In this document: in pieces, positions 8,957 through 17,947 of the stretch
How the letters are laid out: each line of letters starts with the position of its first letter
Numbering within the stretch: the stretch's first letter is position 1
Translations under genes and position numbers: made by a program
Source of the DNA: Alphaproteobacteria bacterium
GTDB lineage: Bacteria; Pseudomonadota; Alphaproteobacteria; UBA9219
DNA length: 64,000 nucleotides
Direction: 5' to 3'
Assembly: GCA_026225415.1 (NCBI GenBank)
Contig: JAMFSS010000003.1
Coordinates: 1 to 64,000 of the forward strand
The notes under the pieces: model-generated
Databases searched by the model: none
Told to the model about the DNA's origin: nothing
What the model saw: the letters and a program-made list of their open reading frames with translations, nothing else

Positions 8957-10696
8957 ATGAGATTCCCCAATCTCCTGAACGCATTCGCACGCCCCGCCTT
9001 CGCCAAGGCTTCGGGGGGCAAGGCATCACATAAGCCGCCGGAAACTAAAACCTCCCGCGCCGGCCCGATGATAGCCTGGTCGAATGTCGGCCAACCGCAA
9101 TGGACACCACGGCGTTTAACGAACTTGGCCGAAGAAGGCTTCCGCAAAAACACCATCGCCTATCGTTGCGTCATGCAAATCGCCACAGCCGCCGCCGCCA
9201 TTCCGTGGGTGCTGTATGATGATCAAGGCAACGAACTCACCACCCACCCAATGCTTGACATCCTCGCGCATCCCAATCCGTTGCAGGACGGCGTCAGTTT
9301 TATGGAATCCGTCTATGCCAATTTGCAAATTTTCGGCAACGCCTATGTGGAGGCGATCCGCCCGCATGATGATGCCGCGCCGGTCGAACTTTACGCGCTC
9401 CGCCCCGACCGCATGAAAATCGTGCCGGGGCCCGCCGGCCTGCCGCAAGCCTACCAATACAGCGTCAACGGCCAAACCACCACATGGCCGTCCGACCCGC
9501 TCACGGGCGAAAGCAACATCCTGCACCTCAAACAATTCCACCCGCTCGATGATTGGTACGGCCTTGCGCCAATGGAAGCGGCACTGCAAAGCATCGATCA
9601 ACATAACGCGTCGGGCGCATGGAATCAGGCCTTGCTCAATCAGGGCGCGCGCCCGTCCGGCGCCTTGGTCTACTCACCCAAAGACGGCGGCCCCGCGACA
9701 TTGACCGATGACCAAATCCAACGCCTGCGCGAAGAAATGGGGCAATTGTACCAAGGCGACCGCAACGCAGGCAGGCCCTTGATATTGGAAGGCGGGCTCG
9801 ACTGGCGCGAAATGTCGCTGTCCCCCAAAGATATGGATTGGCTGTCGGGCCGCAACAACGCCGCGCGCGATATCGCGCTGGCCTTCGGCGTGCCCGCGCA
9901 ACTTATCGGCCTGCCCGACTCGCAAACCTATGCCAATTTTGAACAAGCCCGACTTGCGTTCTACGAAGAAACCATCCTGCCGCAAATCACCCGCGTCATC
10001 GCGGGCGTCGATCATTGGCTCTGCCCGATGTATCGCGCCCGGCCAGAACTGGATTTCGACCCCGACAGCATCAGCGCGCTAACAGAAAAACGCCAGGCGC
10101 AATGGCAAAAAATTACCGAAGCCAGTTTTTTAACCTTGAACGAAAAACGCCAAGCCGCAGGCTATGCGGAAATCGAAGGCGGCGACACAATTCAAACCAA
10201 CACCAAGGAGGCTGGACATCCCGCGCCTTTTTTTAACCCCAAATTCAACCCCAACCACGACCCCGAAAACGGCCAATTCACTTCGGGCCCGGGTGGCGAT
10301 GCCGATAACGATGATGATACAGATAACACCGATACCGCTGACTCAGATGATGATGACCAACCGCAACAGCCTGCTTCACAGCCTATACAAATGGTGCAAG
10401 AAGTTCCGCCTATCTTTGAAAATTTGCCAGCGGAATTAGAAAGCCCTTCTTCTGGGACACCTGTGCCAGCACCCAATTTTGAGACACCCACGAATCCACC
10501 TCAAATGCCCCCTGAAAATATTCCAGATGGTTGGCGTGTTAGAGAAATGCCGCCGACTGAACAATATCCAAATGGCTATTGGAAATTAGAGAAACCTATG
10601 GATAATGGTGGTTGGCAACCTATGAATCCTTCTACTATGCGGCCAGGAACAAGACCCGAAACACATGTGCCATTTCCTGCAGATATGACAGCTTAA
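8957..10696 (+). CDS. Phage/GTA portal protein (HK97 type) with C-terminal linker and toxin-like extension
   Basis: YRCVMQIATAAAAIPW, MLDILAHPNP, GNAYVEAIR, FHPLDDWYGLAPMEAALQSID, NQGARPSGAL, PAQLIGLPDSQTYAN; then FNPNHDPENGQFTSG and NGYWKLE..ETHVPFPAD tail. Confidence 0.92.
   Translation: MRFPNLLNAFARPAFAKASGGKASHKPPETKTSRAGPMIAWSNVGQPQWTPRRLTNLAEEGFRKNTIAYRCVMQIATAAAAIPWVLYDDQGNELTTHPMLDILAHPNPLQDGVSFMESVYANLQIFGNAYVEAIRPHDDAAPVELYALRPDRMKIVPGPAGLPQAYQYSVNGQTTTWPSDPLTGESNILHLKQFHPLDDWYGLAPMEAALQSIDQHNASGAWNQALLNQGARPSGALVYSPKDGGPATLTDDQIQRLREEMGQLYQGDRNAGRPLILEGGLDWREMSLSPKDMDWLSGRNNAARDIALAFGVPAQLIGLPDSQTYANFEQARLAFYEETILPQITRVIAGVDHWLCPMYRARPELDFDPDSISALTEKRQAQWQKITEASFLTLNEKRQAAGYAEIEGGDTIQTNTKEAGHPAPFFNPKFNPNHDPENGQFTSGPGGDADNDDDTDNTDTADSDDDDQPQQPASQPIQMVQEVPPIFENLPAELESPSSGTPVPAPNFETPTNPPQMPPENIPDGWRVREMPPTEQYPNGYWKLEKPMDNGGWQPMNPSTMRPGTRPETHVPFPADMTA
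8991..9024. repeat. Short palindromic element, inverted relative to the insert at 8854-8908, inside the portal ORF 5' end
   Basis: GCCTTCGCCAAGGCTTCGG; reverse complement matches CGAAGCCTTGGCGAAGGCGGGG. Confidence 0.6.
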
Positions 10697-10713
10697 GAAA
10701 CAAAGGTGAAAAA

Positions 10714-11067
10714 ATGTACGGGTTACCAGAAAACTTTGATGCTTCCGTTTTGGTTGGATTGACTGTTGAAATGGTCTGTTTTACGGGCAACCAAATATCA
10801 CTGCATTTTGATGTTCAAACCAAAATCGTGGTCGAAGCGATGCTGGAATATCAATCTGCCAGTGGACAAGTGCAAAAATTAGTACCCCCAGTTTCTTCTA
10901 CCAATCTCATGCAACTTATTGGTCACAAAATAACACAGGCTTTGGGCCAAGCTGATGGAACATTATTTTTATTGTTTGATAATGATGACAGTGTGAGATG
11001 TTGTGATGTATCATCCAATTACGAGTCTTATCAGATTGTTCGGAGCGATAAGACCATTATAATCTAA
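10714..11067 (+). CDS. Candidate immunity protein (DUF6188-like)
   Basis: LVGLTVEMVCFTGNQISLHFD..CDVSSNYESYQI pattern; AT-rich array after portal. Confidence 0.5.
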   Translation: MYGLPENFDASVLVGLTVEMVCFTGNQISLHFDVQTKIVVEAMLEYQSASGQVQKLVPPVSSTNLMQLIGHKITQALGQADGTLFLLFDNDDSVRCCDVSSNYESYQIVRSDKTIII

Positions 11068-11114
11068 CGGAAATATGCGGTTTTGATACATTTGTTTCCA
11101 ACGGAGACAGCATA

Positions 11115-11456
11115 ATGGCTAAAATCAGAAAAGCAGAATTTGAAGACCAAACTCTTATTGAATTTTCTCTAGCAAAGGGAAATATTCATTTAGCCATTTC
11201 CTGTTGGAACGAAGACGCAAACACATCAAAAATTGTGTCGGTTGATTTTGTTGATTGCAAAAAAATTAAAATCAATAATAAAGATAACGACGCAATAGTA
11301 ATGCTTTCGGATGATGGAGAGATTATCCATTTTGAAATAGAAAATAACAAAATGCTTTTAATAGTTATTTGGCATAGCTTGCAGAACAAGGGTAACGATA
11401 CTACAATTTACAAGTTTGATTTTCGGGATATAGTAACCATCAAAAGTGGTGCATGA
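11115..11456 (+). CDS. Candidate immunity-like small protein
   Basis: Small AT-rich ORF with RBS (CGGAGA) in the post-portal array. Confidence 0.45.
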   Translation: MAKIRKAEFEDQTLIEFSLAKGNIHLAISCWNEDANTSKIVSVDFVDCKKIKINNKDNDAIVMLSDDGEIIHFEIENNKMLLIVIWHSLQNKGNDTTIYKFDFRDIVTIKSGA

Positions 11457-11803
11457 ACGATCTTTATCAAAAAGCGCTTCAACGACTTCTGCAACACAGC
11501 AATGGTGATGATGTTGGGCTATGGCAAGTCATAAATAGAATTAACGATGTTCTGGGCATTAAAAATTACAAAATACCTTCCGCCAAAATGGAAGAATTTT
11601 GGCAAGCCATGTCATATCTTGTCACGGGCATGTTGCAGGGCGGGCTTTTAGCGACCAATCCCTTAAAAGATGGAAGCTATATAGTCTGGCCTCAACAGGA
11701 TCCCGAACAGGTTCTTGCGCATATCAAAGAAAAATGGGCTAGTCTGAATGGCGCATTTCCCGATGTCGGTTTTATCGTTTGGTTCCATAAAGTCAAAAAC
11801 TGA
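11453..11803 (+). CDS. Candidate immunity-like small protein
   Basis: 4-nt overlap (ATGA) with upstream ORF. Confidence 0.45.
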   Translation: MNDLYQKALQRLLQHSNGDDVGLWQVINRINDVLGIKNYKIPSAKMEEFWQAMSYLVTGMLQGGLLATNPLKDGSYIVWPQQDPEQVLAHIKEKWASLNGAFPDVGFIVWFHKVKN

Positions 11804-11815
11804 TCGGTCTGTGTG

Positions 11816-12166
11816 ATGAGTAAAATTATACATCGAGAAGAATGGTACACGTTTTTGCCGCCCGATCTTTTGCAAGGCGTACATAAATATGACAACGAAT
11901 GGGTCTGGTGCCGAGAACAAGCATTACCTATTATGGATTGGTTAAATGCAAATGGTCATGTCGTCACCGATATTGAGACTTGGATGCCAACATTGCCGGG
12001 GCCAACGCCTTTAATCAATAATTGGAACCAAAATCGCGCTTATCCTTCACCACCCTTTCCGATGTTAGCAAGAAATTTTATTGCAACATTCACCCCAGAT
12101 TCTTCGGAGCAAATAACGGGTTTTGCAGTTGCTTTCAATATCTCAGCAATGAAATCCAAGCCATAG
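11816..12166 (+). CDS. Candidate immunity-like small protein
   Basis: ALPIMDWLNANGHVVTDIETW; array context. Confidence 0.45.
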   Translation: MSKIIHREEWYTFLPPDLLQGVHKYDNEWVWCREQALPIMDWLNANGHVVTDIETWMPTLPGPTPLINNWNQNRAYPSPPFPMLARNFIATFTPDSSEQITGFAVAFNISAMKSKP

Positions 12167-12173
12167 GCGAAAG

Positions 12174-12449
12174 ATGAAACATGTCTGTCCTGTTTGCGGA
12201 TATTCAGATCTGACCGAACCGCCTTGCTATAATAATGATCCCTTAAATAGTCCTTCGCACGAAATATGTCCTTCTTGTGGATTTCAATTTGGTTATAGTG
12301 ATTTGAACTCCGGATTTACTTTTAGTGAATGGCGCCAGAAATGGATAACCGAAGGTGCGCCGTGGTGCGGAAAAGGCACTAAAACACCAAAAGATTGGAA
12401 CCCTGTTCAACAGCTGGAAAATATCGGCGTAAAACTTAGCCAATCATAA
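12174..12449 (+). CDS. Cys-rich CPxCG small protein, candidate immunity protein
   Basis: CPVCGYSDL..HEICPSCGFQFGYSD zinc-ribbon-like motifs. Confidence 0.55.
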   Translation: MKHVCPVCGYSDLTEPPCYNNDPLNSPSHEICPSCGFQFGYSDLNSGFTFSEWRQKWITEGAPWCGKGTKTPKDWNPVQQLENIGVKLSQS

Positions 12450-12526
12450 CCAAAAAATAGAGAGAAAATTCTTTGGCATCTGCCTCGTAAACAAAGAAAT
12501 AATTTTCGCACAAACGAAAACCCCCA

Positions 12527-12552
12527 AAGGCCGGAAACCCCGGCCTTTTTTT
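12527..12552 (+). terminator. Rho-independent terminator
   Basis: AAGGCCGG-aaacc-CCGGCCTTTTTTT. Confidence 0.8.
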
Positions 12553-12583
12553 ATACCCAAAACCTAAAACCAAAAAGGCCAAC

Positions 12584-13156
12584 ATGGATGTAAAACACAT
12601 GTCCTGCGCGCTGCGTGTCAAAACACTCGGCGGCGACGGGATCTTCACGGGTTATGCCAGCGTGTTTGGCGAACTCGACCAACAAAACGAAATCGTCGCG
12701 GCGGGCGCCTTTGCCCGCACTTTGTCCAAATGGCGGCGGCAAAACCGCACGCCCGCGCTGCTGTGGATGCATGACCCCACGCAACCGATCGGCATCTGGC
12801 AGAGCCTGCGCGAAGATTCCTCCGGCCTTATGGTCGAAGGACGCTTGGCGCTCCGCACGCAAAAAGGCGCGGAAGCGTACGAGCTTCTGAAGCTCGGCGC
12901 GCTCACCGGCCTGTCGATTGGCTACCGCGTCGTGTCCAGCCGCATCGACGCCAAACAAAAAGCCCGCATCCTGACGGATGTGGATTTGTTTGAAATATCG
13001 CTGGTCACTTTTCCCGCCAACGAAGCGGCGCGGGTCAGTGAAGTAAAGAAGAGAGAAGGGGAGAAAGTGGGGGTTAGAGAAAGACTCGATGCATCCGCGC
13101 TTTCCCAAGCTGCCAATCGTTTGCGTCAGGCCGCAAGAATCCTGACAGAAAAATGA
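12584..13156 (+). CDS. HK97-family prohead protease
   Basis: GYASVFGELDQQNEIVAAGAFARTL, LLWMHDPTQPIGIW, GLSIGYRV, LFEISLVTFPANEAARV. Confidence 0.93.
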   Translation: MDVKHMSCALRVKTLGGDGIFTGYASVFGELDQQNEIVAAGAFARTLSKWRRQNRTPALLWMHDPTQPIGIWQSLREDSSGLMVEGRLALRTQKGAEAYELLKLGALTGLSIGYRVVSSRIDAKQKARILTDVDLFEISLVTFPANEAARVSEVKKREGEKVGVRERLDASALSQAANRLRQAARILTEK

Positions 13157-13193
13157 CCCTCTAATCCCCTTCTATCTCTAACCCCTAACTTTC
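13054..13193. repeat. Purine-arm/pyrimidine-arm inverted repeat element A
   Basis: GAAAGTGGGGGTTAGAGA (13063-13080) vs TCTCTAACCCCTAACTTTC (13175-13193). Confidence 0.5.
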
Positions 13194-13209
13194 AACAACG
13201 GAGAACATA

Positions 13210-14433
13210 ATGATCGAACCCAACGAACTCCGCTCCGCCACCGATACGCTGGCGCGGGCCTTCGAAGAATATAAAAGCGTCAATGACCGGCGTTTAAACG
13301 ATATCGAACATCGCGGAACGTCAGACGTGCTGGATAACGACCAGCTGTCGCGCATGGATAAATCCATCAACCGTCTGCAAGACGATATCACCCATCTGAA
13401 AACATCGCTGCGCCGCCCGTCCAAAACCGGAACCGGCATGGTGGACACGGACAGCACCCATAAAAAAGCGTTCCTGAAATATATCGCCAAAGGTTTTGAT
13501 AACGACCTGGCCGCGATGGACACGAAAGCGCTCGAAGTCATCAACAATGCCGAAGGCGGTTATATGGTGCCGCCGGAACTGTCCGACCGCATCGTGACGC
13601 GCCAATTCGACACCACGCCCATGCGCCAGATCGCGACCGTGATGACAATCTCATCCGAAGCAGTCGAAATGCTGCGCGACACCAACGACCCCGTCGCGCA
13701 ATGGATATCCGAACTGGGCGTACCAACCGACACAGCTGATAACGGCATTGGCCGCATCCGCATCCCTGTGCATGAACTCTATGCGCAACCCAAGGCGACG
13801 CAAAAATTGCTGGATGATGCCTTTATTAATGTCGAAGAATGGTTGATCAATAAAATCTCGGCCAAATTCTCGCGCGCCGAAAACAACGCGTTTGTGGTCG
13901 GCGACGGCATCGGCATGCCGCGCGGCTTCACCAGCTATACGGCGCAAGCCGTATCGGACGCGACCCGTTCATGGGGCGTGCTGCAATATGTGCCAACCGG
14001 TGCCACGGGTGCCTTCGCATCCACCAACCCTGCCGATTGCTTGTTCGATCTGATGCACCAATTACGCGTCGGTTATCACCCCGATGCCACATGGGTTATG
14101 CCGCGTGCCGTCGCCGATATGATCCGCAAGTTCAAGGAAAATACGACACAGGCTTACATCTGGCAACCGGGTCTGCAACAAGGTCAACCGGCAACCTTGT
14201 TGGGCTTCCCCGTCACGCTTGGCGAAGATATGCCAACGGTGGCATCGGGCAGCTACTCGCTGGCGTTCGGCAGCTTCAAAGAAGGCTACACAATTGTCGA
14301 CCGTATAGGGATGCGTATTTTGCGTGACCCTTACACCGGCGCGCCCTTCATCAAATTCCGTTGCACCAAACGCACCGGCGGCGATGTCGTGAATTTCGAA
14401 GCGATCAAATTGCTGAGCTTCTCGGCAAGCTAA
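13210..14433 (+). CDS. HK97-family major capsid protein
   Basis: N-terminal coiled delta domain, GGYMVPPELSDRIV, FVVGDGIGMPRGFT, LLGFPVTLGEDMP, LAFGSFKEGYTIVDR. Confidence 0.95.
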   Translation: MIEPNELRSATDTLARAFEEYKSVNDRRLNDIEHRGTSDVLDNDQLSRMDKSINRLQDDITHLKTSLRRPSKTGTGMVDTDSTHKKAFLKYIAKGFDNDLAAMDTKALEVINNAEGGYMVPPELSDRIVTRQFDTTPMRQIATVMTISSEAVEMLRDTNDPVAQWISELGVPTDTADNGIGRIRIPVHELYAQPKATQKLLDDAFINVEEWLINKISAKFSRAENNAFVVGDGIGMPRGFTSYTAQAVSDATRSWGVLQYVPTGATGAFASTNPADCLFDLMHQLRVGYHPDATWVMPRAVADMIRKFKENTTQAYIWQPGLQQGQPATLLGFPVTLGEDMPTVASGSYSLAFGSFKEGYTIVDRIGMRILRDPYTGAPFIKFRCTKRTGGDVVNFEAIKLLSFSAS

Positions 14434-14435
14434 GC

Positions 14436-14526
14436 GCGAGCGAAGGAGAGAAAGAACGGGATCAGAGACAAAAACCAAGAACGGTTTTTGCTCCCCTTTG
14501 CTCTTCTTCCCTCTTTCTCTGCTCGC
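14436..14526. repeat. Purine/pyrimidine inverted repeat element B
   Basis: GCGAGC..CAAAAACC-aagaac-GGTTTTTG..GCTCGC. Confidence 0.6.
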
Positions 14527-14562
14527 CTTTTTTCCCTCATTCTTTTTCCAGGAGACATCCCC

Positions 14563-14970
14563 ATGGCTATCCGCGATCTTTTGCGTTCTCAATTCGTCAC
14601 CCAATCCCTTGCGCCCGCCGCGCGTGTCAACGGCACCGCGACCGGCTCCACCGTCGATCTGCGCGGTTATGACGGCGCCGCCATCATCGTCACTTTCGGC
14701 GCTTACACCGACGGCACACACACGCCTTCGGTCAACCAATCTTCCGATGGCGTTACATGGGTACCTTGCGTCTATGGCACCGATCTCGACGCCACCACCA
14801 ATCTGGCAGCGGTCAGCAGCAGCGCGGGCGCGAACACCACCCAGCAAATCGGCTATATCGGCAGCCTGCGTTATTTACAGGTGGTTATAACGACGACCGG
14901 CGCAACCACAGGCGCGCTTTCCACCGCATCGGTTATCGCGGGCTACCCACGCAATGCGCCAACGCAGTAA
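14563..14970 (+). CDS. Putative capsid decoration/head accessory protein
   Basis: Follows capsid; beta-rich low-complexity ORF with RBS AGGAGA. Confidence 0.55.
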   Translation: MAIRDLLRSQFVTQSLAPAARVNGTATGSTVDLRGYDGAAIIVTFGAYTDGTHTPSVNQSSDGVTWVPCVYGTDLDATTNLAAVSSSAGANTTQQIGYIGSLRYLQVVITTTGATTGALSTASVIAGYPRNAPTQ

Positions 14971-14980
14971 GTAAGAAAAA

Positions 14981-15025
14981 CTTAGGGGGCTTACTCGAAA
15001 GAGCAGCCCCCTAAGATTTGGTATT
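14981..15025. terminator. Strong hairpin, likely bidirectional terminator
   Basis: CTTAGGGGGC ... GCCCCCTAAG perfect 10-bp stem. Confidence 0.7.
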
Positions 15026-15037
15026 TTTATAAGAAAA

Positions 15038-15310
15038 TTAAAGTGACAGAACTTTGAGCGTTCCGACCGGTGTATAGGCATAATTTCGATGATCGGTTTC
15101 ATCTGGATTAACGATAGCTTTAACAATTCCCTCTTTTCCCACCTGCAAAGAGCCGCGTATGGGATCTTGCGCGATGATATGTTTGCTTAGAATTTCTTGG
15201 CCAAAAACTTTAGCCATCAAATTCATGAGATGTTCGCCCGTAACCGCGCCTGCCTGAGCCTTAAAAAGGATAACAGCGGCAGAGTTGGGCGTAAATTCAA
15301 ATAAAGCCAT
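15038..15310 (-). CDS. Small hypothetical protein on reverse strand
   Basis: ORF with RBS-like sequence; interrupts plus-strand structural operon. Confidence 0.55.
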   Translation of the reverse strand: MALFEFTPNSAAVILFKAQAGAVTGEHLMNLMAKVFGQEILSKHIIAQDPIRGSLQVGKEGIVKAIVNPDETDHRNYAYTPVGTLKVLSL

Positions 15311-15388
15311 AAAAACCTCTGTTTTTTAAATTATTAATAGGGATTTTTACCATATGCGCTCTTTGCACACAATAAAGGATTTACTTTC

Positions 15389-16057
15389 ATGACATCCTTC
15401 TCATTAACCATGCCGCCATCCGTCGAACCTGTTTTGCTGGCTGATGCCAAACAACAGGCACGCATCGACACAACCGCCGATGATGCTTTGGTAACCGCGC
15501 TCATCACCGGCGCGCGGCAATGGGCGGAACAATATACGGGCCGCGCTTTCGTGACCCAGACATGGCAGATGGTCGTGGATTTATGGCCGGGCGCTGTTGG
15601 CAAATGGTGGGACGGCGAACGCCAAGGCCCTGTCACGGGTCTTGATGATGTGAATTACATAAGCCTGCCCCGCGCGCCATTGCAAAGCGTAACGTCAGTG
15701 AATTATTACGACAACAGCGACAACGCGACCCTGTGGTCGGCCTGTAATTATTTTGTCGATACCGTCCGTGCGCCCGGGCGCATCGCGCTTCGTTCGGGTT
15801 CTGTGTGGCCAATTCCATCGCGCCTGACCAACGGCATCGTCATCACCTATGTCTGCGGTTACGGCGATGACGGCACATCGGTGCCGGAGCCGATTAAAAC
15901 CGCCATCCGCCAACTGGTCGCGCATTGGTACGAACATCGCGGCGATGCCGCGGCGGCGGCCAGCTCGCGCGGTACAATGATTACATCAGCTATTCCTGTG
16001 CCGTTAGTGATCGAAGCTTTGTTAACGCCTTATAGAATTCGCTATTCTGGAGTTTGA
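15389..16057 (+). CDS. gp6-like head-tail connector protein
   Basis: LADAKQQARIDTTADDALVTALITGARQWAEQYTGRAFVTQTW. Confidence 0.9.
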   Translation: MTSFSLTMPPSVEPVLLADAKQQARIDTTADDALVTALITGARQWAEQYTGRAFVTQTWQMVVDLWPGAVGKWWDGERQGPVTGLDDVNYISLPRAPLQSVTSVNYYDNSDNATLWSACNYFVDTVRAPGRIALRSGSVWPIPSRLTNGIVITYVCGYGDDGTSVPEPIKTAIRQLVAHWYEHRGDAAAAASSRGTMITSAIPVPLVIEALLTPYRIRYSGV

Positions 16058-16058
16058 A

Positions 16059-16652
16059 ATGAGTGGAGTAAGCAGACAAACACTCAACAATAAAGCAAGA
16101 GTTCTTGTTCGTTGTTACTATAAATACAAAGGATTTGTTCCTCGGCTTATTACTGAAATTATTGAAGCCACAAAATATAGTCCTGACCAACCGCGCGTTC
16201 CAGGAGGCAATGGAGTTTACAGTGGCAGATGGACAAGCGGAGATTTTAACGTTGATGGGGCTGTTAATCGGTTAAATCAAAGAACCGCTGGCCGGCAATC
16301 TGGTGGGCGATGCGCACAATACGTTAGAGATGCGCTTGATCAGGGCGGCGGCCTTAATGTAAAGCCACCTGCGAATTCTATTTCAGCCAAGGATTACGGC
16401 TCGTCTCTTGAGAATGCAGGGTTTAGTCCGGTTGTTAGCCAAACAAATAGTCCAGCCCCGTATCCTGCGCCAGAATATCAACCCCAGAAAGGTGATGTGG
16501 CGGTCATTCAGCCTGTTACTGGTCACCCGGATGGGCATATGGAAATGTATAATGGGCAAAATTGGGTCTCTGATTTTCAGCAAAGGGATTTTTGGCCGGG
16601 GAATGCCTATCGCAGCAAACAGCCAAGTTATACTATTTACCGACATTCTTAA
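16059..16652 (+). CDS. Putative particle-associated polymorphic toxin 2 with CHAP/NlpC-like amidase C-terminus
   Basis: Shared N-module; RVPGGNGVYSGRWTSG linker; GRCAQYVRDAL (Cys) and KGDVAVIQPVTGHPDGHMEMY (His). Confidence 0.7.
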   Translation: MSGVSRQTLNNKARVLVRCYYKYKGFVPRLITEIIEATKYSPDQPRVPGGNGVYSGRWTSGDFNVDGAVNRLNQRTAGRQSGGRCAQYVRDALDQGGGLNVKPPANSISAKDYGSSLENAGFSPVVSQTNSPAPYPAPEYQPQKGDVAVIQPVTGHPDGHMEMYNGQNWVSDFQQRDFWPGNAYRSKQPSYTIYRHS

Positions 16653-17155
16653 GGAAAAGCACATTCAACATTATTAAGTTTCCAGCCCGTATGTGTTTTG
16701 ACTAACGTATAAACGGCGAAATTTCTTTCTCGATCGTATGAGAAAGAGATCGTGGCATTATAGGGATTTTCTTTTTCTGTGTGATAAAAATAGGTGCCCA
16801 AATTATCCTGCGCACAAGTAATAGGGTTGTAATCAATACCACATAATTCACCCTCTATATAATGGCCGCCGCAATCACGTTGTACCAGCTGCCTTTCTTT
16901 ATAAGACATGCGAGCCAAGAATGAAGATGTGAAATAGGAAGCAAATTGTTGATCTTTTGTTGATTGGCGTTTTGGAATATTCAAAACAAAATCGGACATG
17001 TCCGTATCAGCATCCGCGAACTTCAAAAGGGCATCCAGCTGGGATTCAGCGGCTGTAGAAGCTGCATTATAAGTTTCTTGCGCCTCTGCATTCTGTACAC
17101 AGATGCTCAGGAAGAACACCAAAACGATAATATTTAAACAGTCGCGCAAAAACAT
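16649..17155 (-). CDS. Secreted protein, DUF3828-like, candidate periplasmic immunity for toxin 2
   Basis: Signal peptide MFLRDCLNIIVLVFFLSICVQNAEAQ; stop overlaps the toxin stop (convergent). Confidence 0.55.
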   Translation of the reverse strand: MFLRDCLNIIVLVFFLSICVQNAEAQETYNAASTAAESQLDALLKFADADTDMSDFVLNIPKRQSTKDQQFASYFTSSFLARMSYKERQLVQRDCGGHYIEGELCGIDYNPITCAQDNLGTYFYHTEKENPYNATISFSYDRERNFAVYTLVKTHTGWKLNNVECAFP

Positions 17156-17209
17156 AGGCCCATTTCCACATGCAGACAATTTCCTATAATTTAGCATATC
17201 AGGTAGATA

Positions 17210-17539
17210 ATGAAAACCGGTGATCTTCGCAAACAACTCGCGCTGCAATCCGAACAATCCACGCCCGATGGCGCGGGCGGATATGCGCTGGCATGGGTCA
17301 CGCTCGCCACATTCTGGGGCGATATCACGCCTTTGTCGGGCAATGAAATTTATACCTCCGGTCATCTGGAAGGGCATGTGACGCATAAAATAACCACGCG
17401 CTGGCGCACCGATCCGGCAATCACAACCGATATGCGTCTTGTCTATACCAACCGCGCCTTCAATATCCGCGCCGTTCTTAATGACGGCGAAAATAACCAA
17501 TGGGCGCACATTCTGGTGGAAGAAGGGGTGACGCAATGA
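17210..17539 (+). CDS. Phage head closure / head-tail adaptor protein
   Basis: GDLRKQLALQSEQSTPDGAGGYALAWVTLATFWGDITPLSG; FNIRAVLND. Confidence 0.9.
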   Translation: MKTGDLRKQLALQSEQSTPDGAGGYALAWVTLATFWGDITPLSGNEIYTSGHLEGHVTHKITTRWRTDPAITTDMRLVYTNRAFNIRAVLNDGENNQWAHILVEEGVTQ

Positions 17540-17946
17540 CCGACACCCTCTTCGCCACGCAACAATCCATTGCGGCAGTGCTGGCCGCCAGCGCGGAAAT
17601 GCAATCCATCATGGGCGCAACACCGCCTGTGTATGATCATGTGCCGCCGGGTGCCGTCTTTCCCTACATCGTTTTCGGCCCTACAAACCTTGCGCCCTAT
17701 GACACCAAAACCGAAATCGGTTTTGAACAAATCATCACGATTAATATCTGGTCGCGCTATCGCGGCGGCAAGGAAACCCGCGATATTTTTCAGGCGGTCT
17801 ATGACACGCTGCACCGCGCCACCTTCACAATAACCGGCCAAGTATTTTTATCGTGCGAGTTCCACAGTGCCGATTTTGGCCTGGATTCCGACGGCCTCAC
17901 CTATCACGCCGCCGTGCGTTTCAGCATCCTCACGCAAAGTACATGA
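17536..17946 (+). CDS. DUF3168 tail completion protein
   Basis: VYDHVPPGAVFPYIVFGP, IWSRYRGGKE, RFSILTQ. Confidence 0.9.
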   Translation: MTDTLFATQQSIAAVLAASAEMQSIMGATPPVYDHVPPGAVFPYIVFGPTNLAPYDTKTEIGFEQIITINIWSRYRGGKETRDIFQAVYDTLHRATFTITGQVFLSCEFHSADFGLDSDGLTYHAAVRFSILTQST

Positions 17947-17947
17947 C

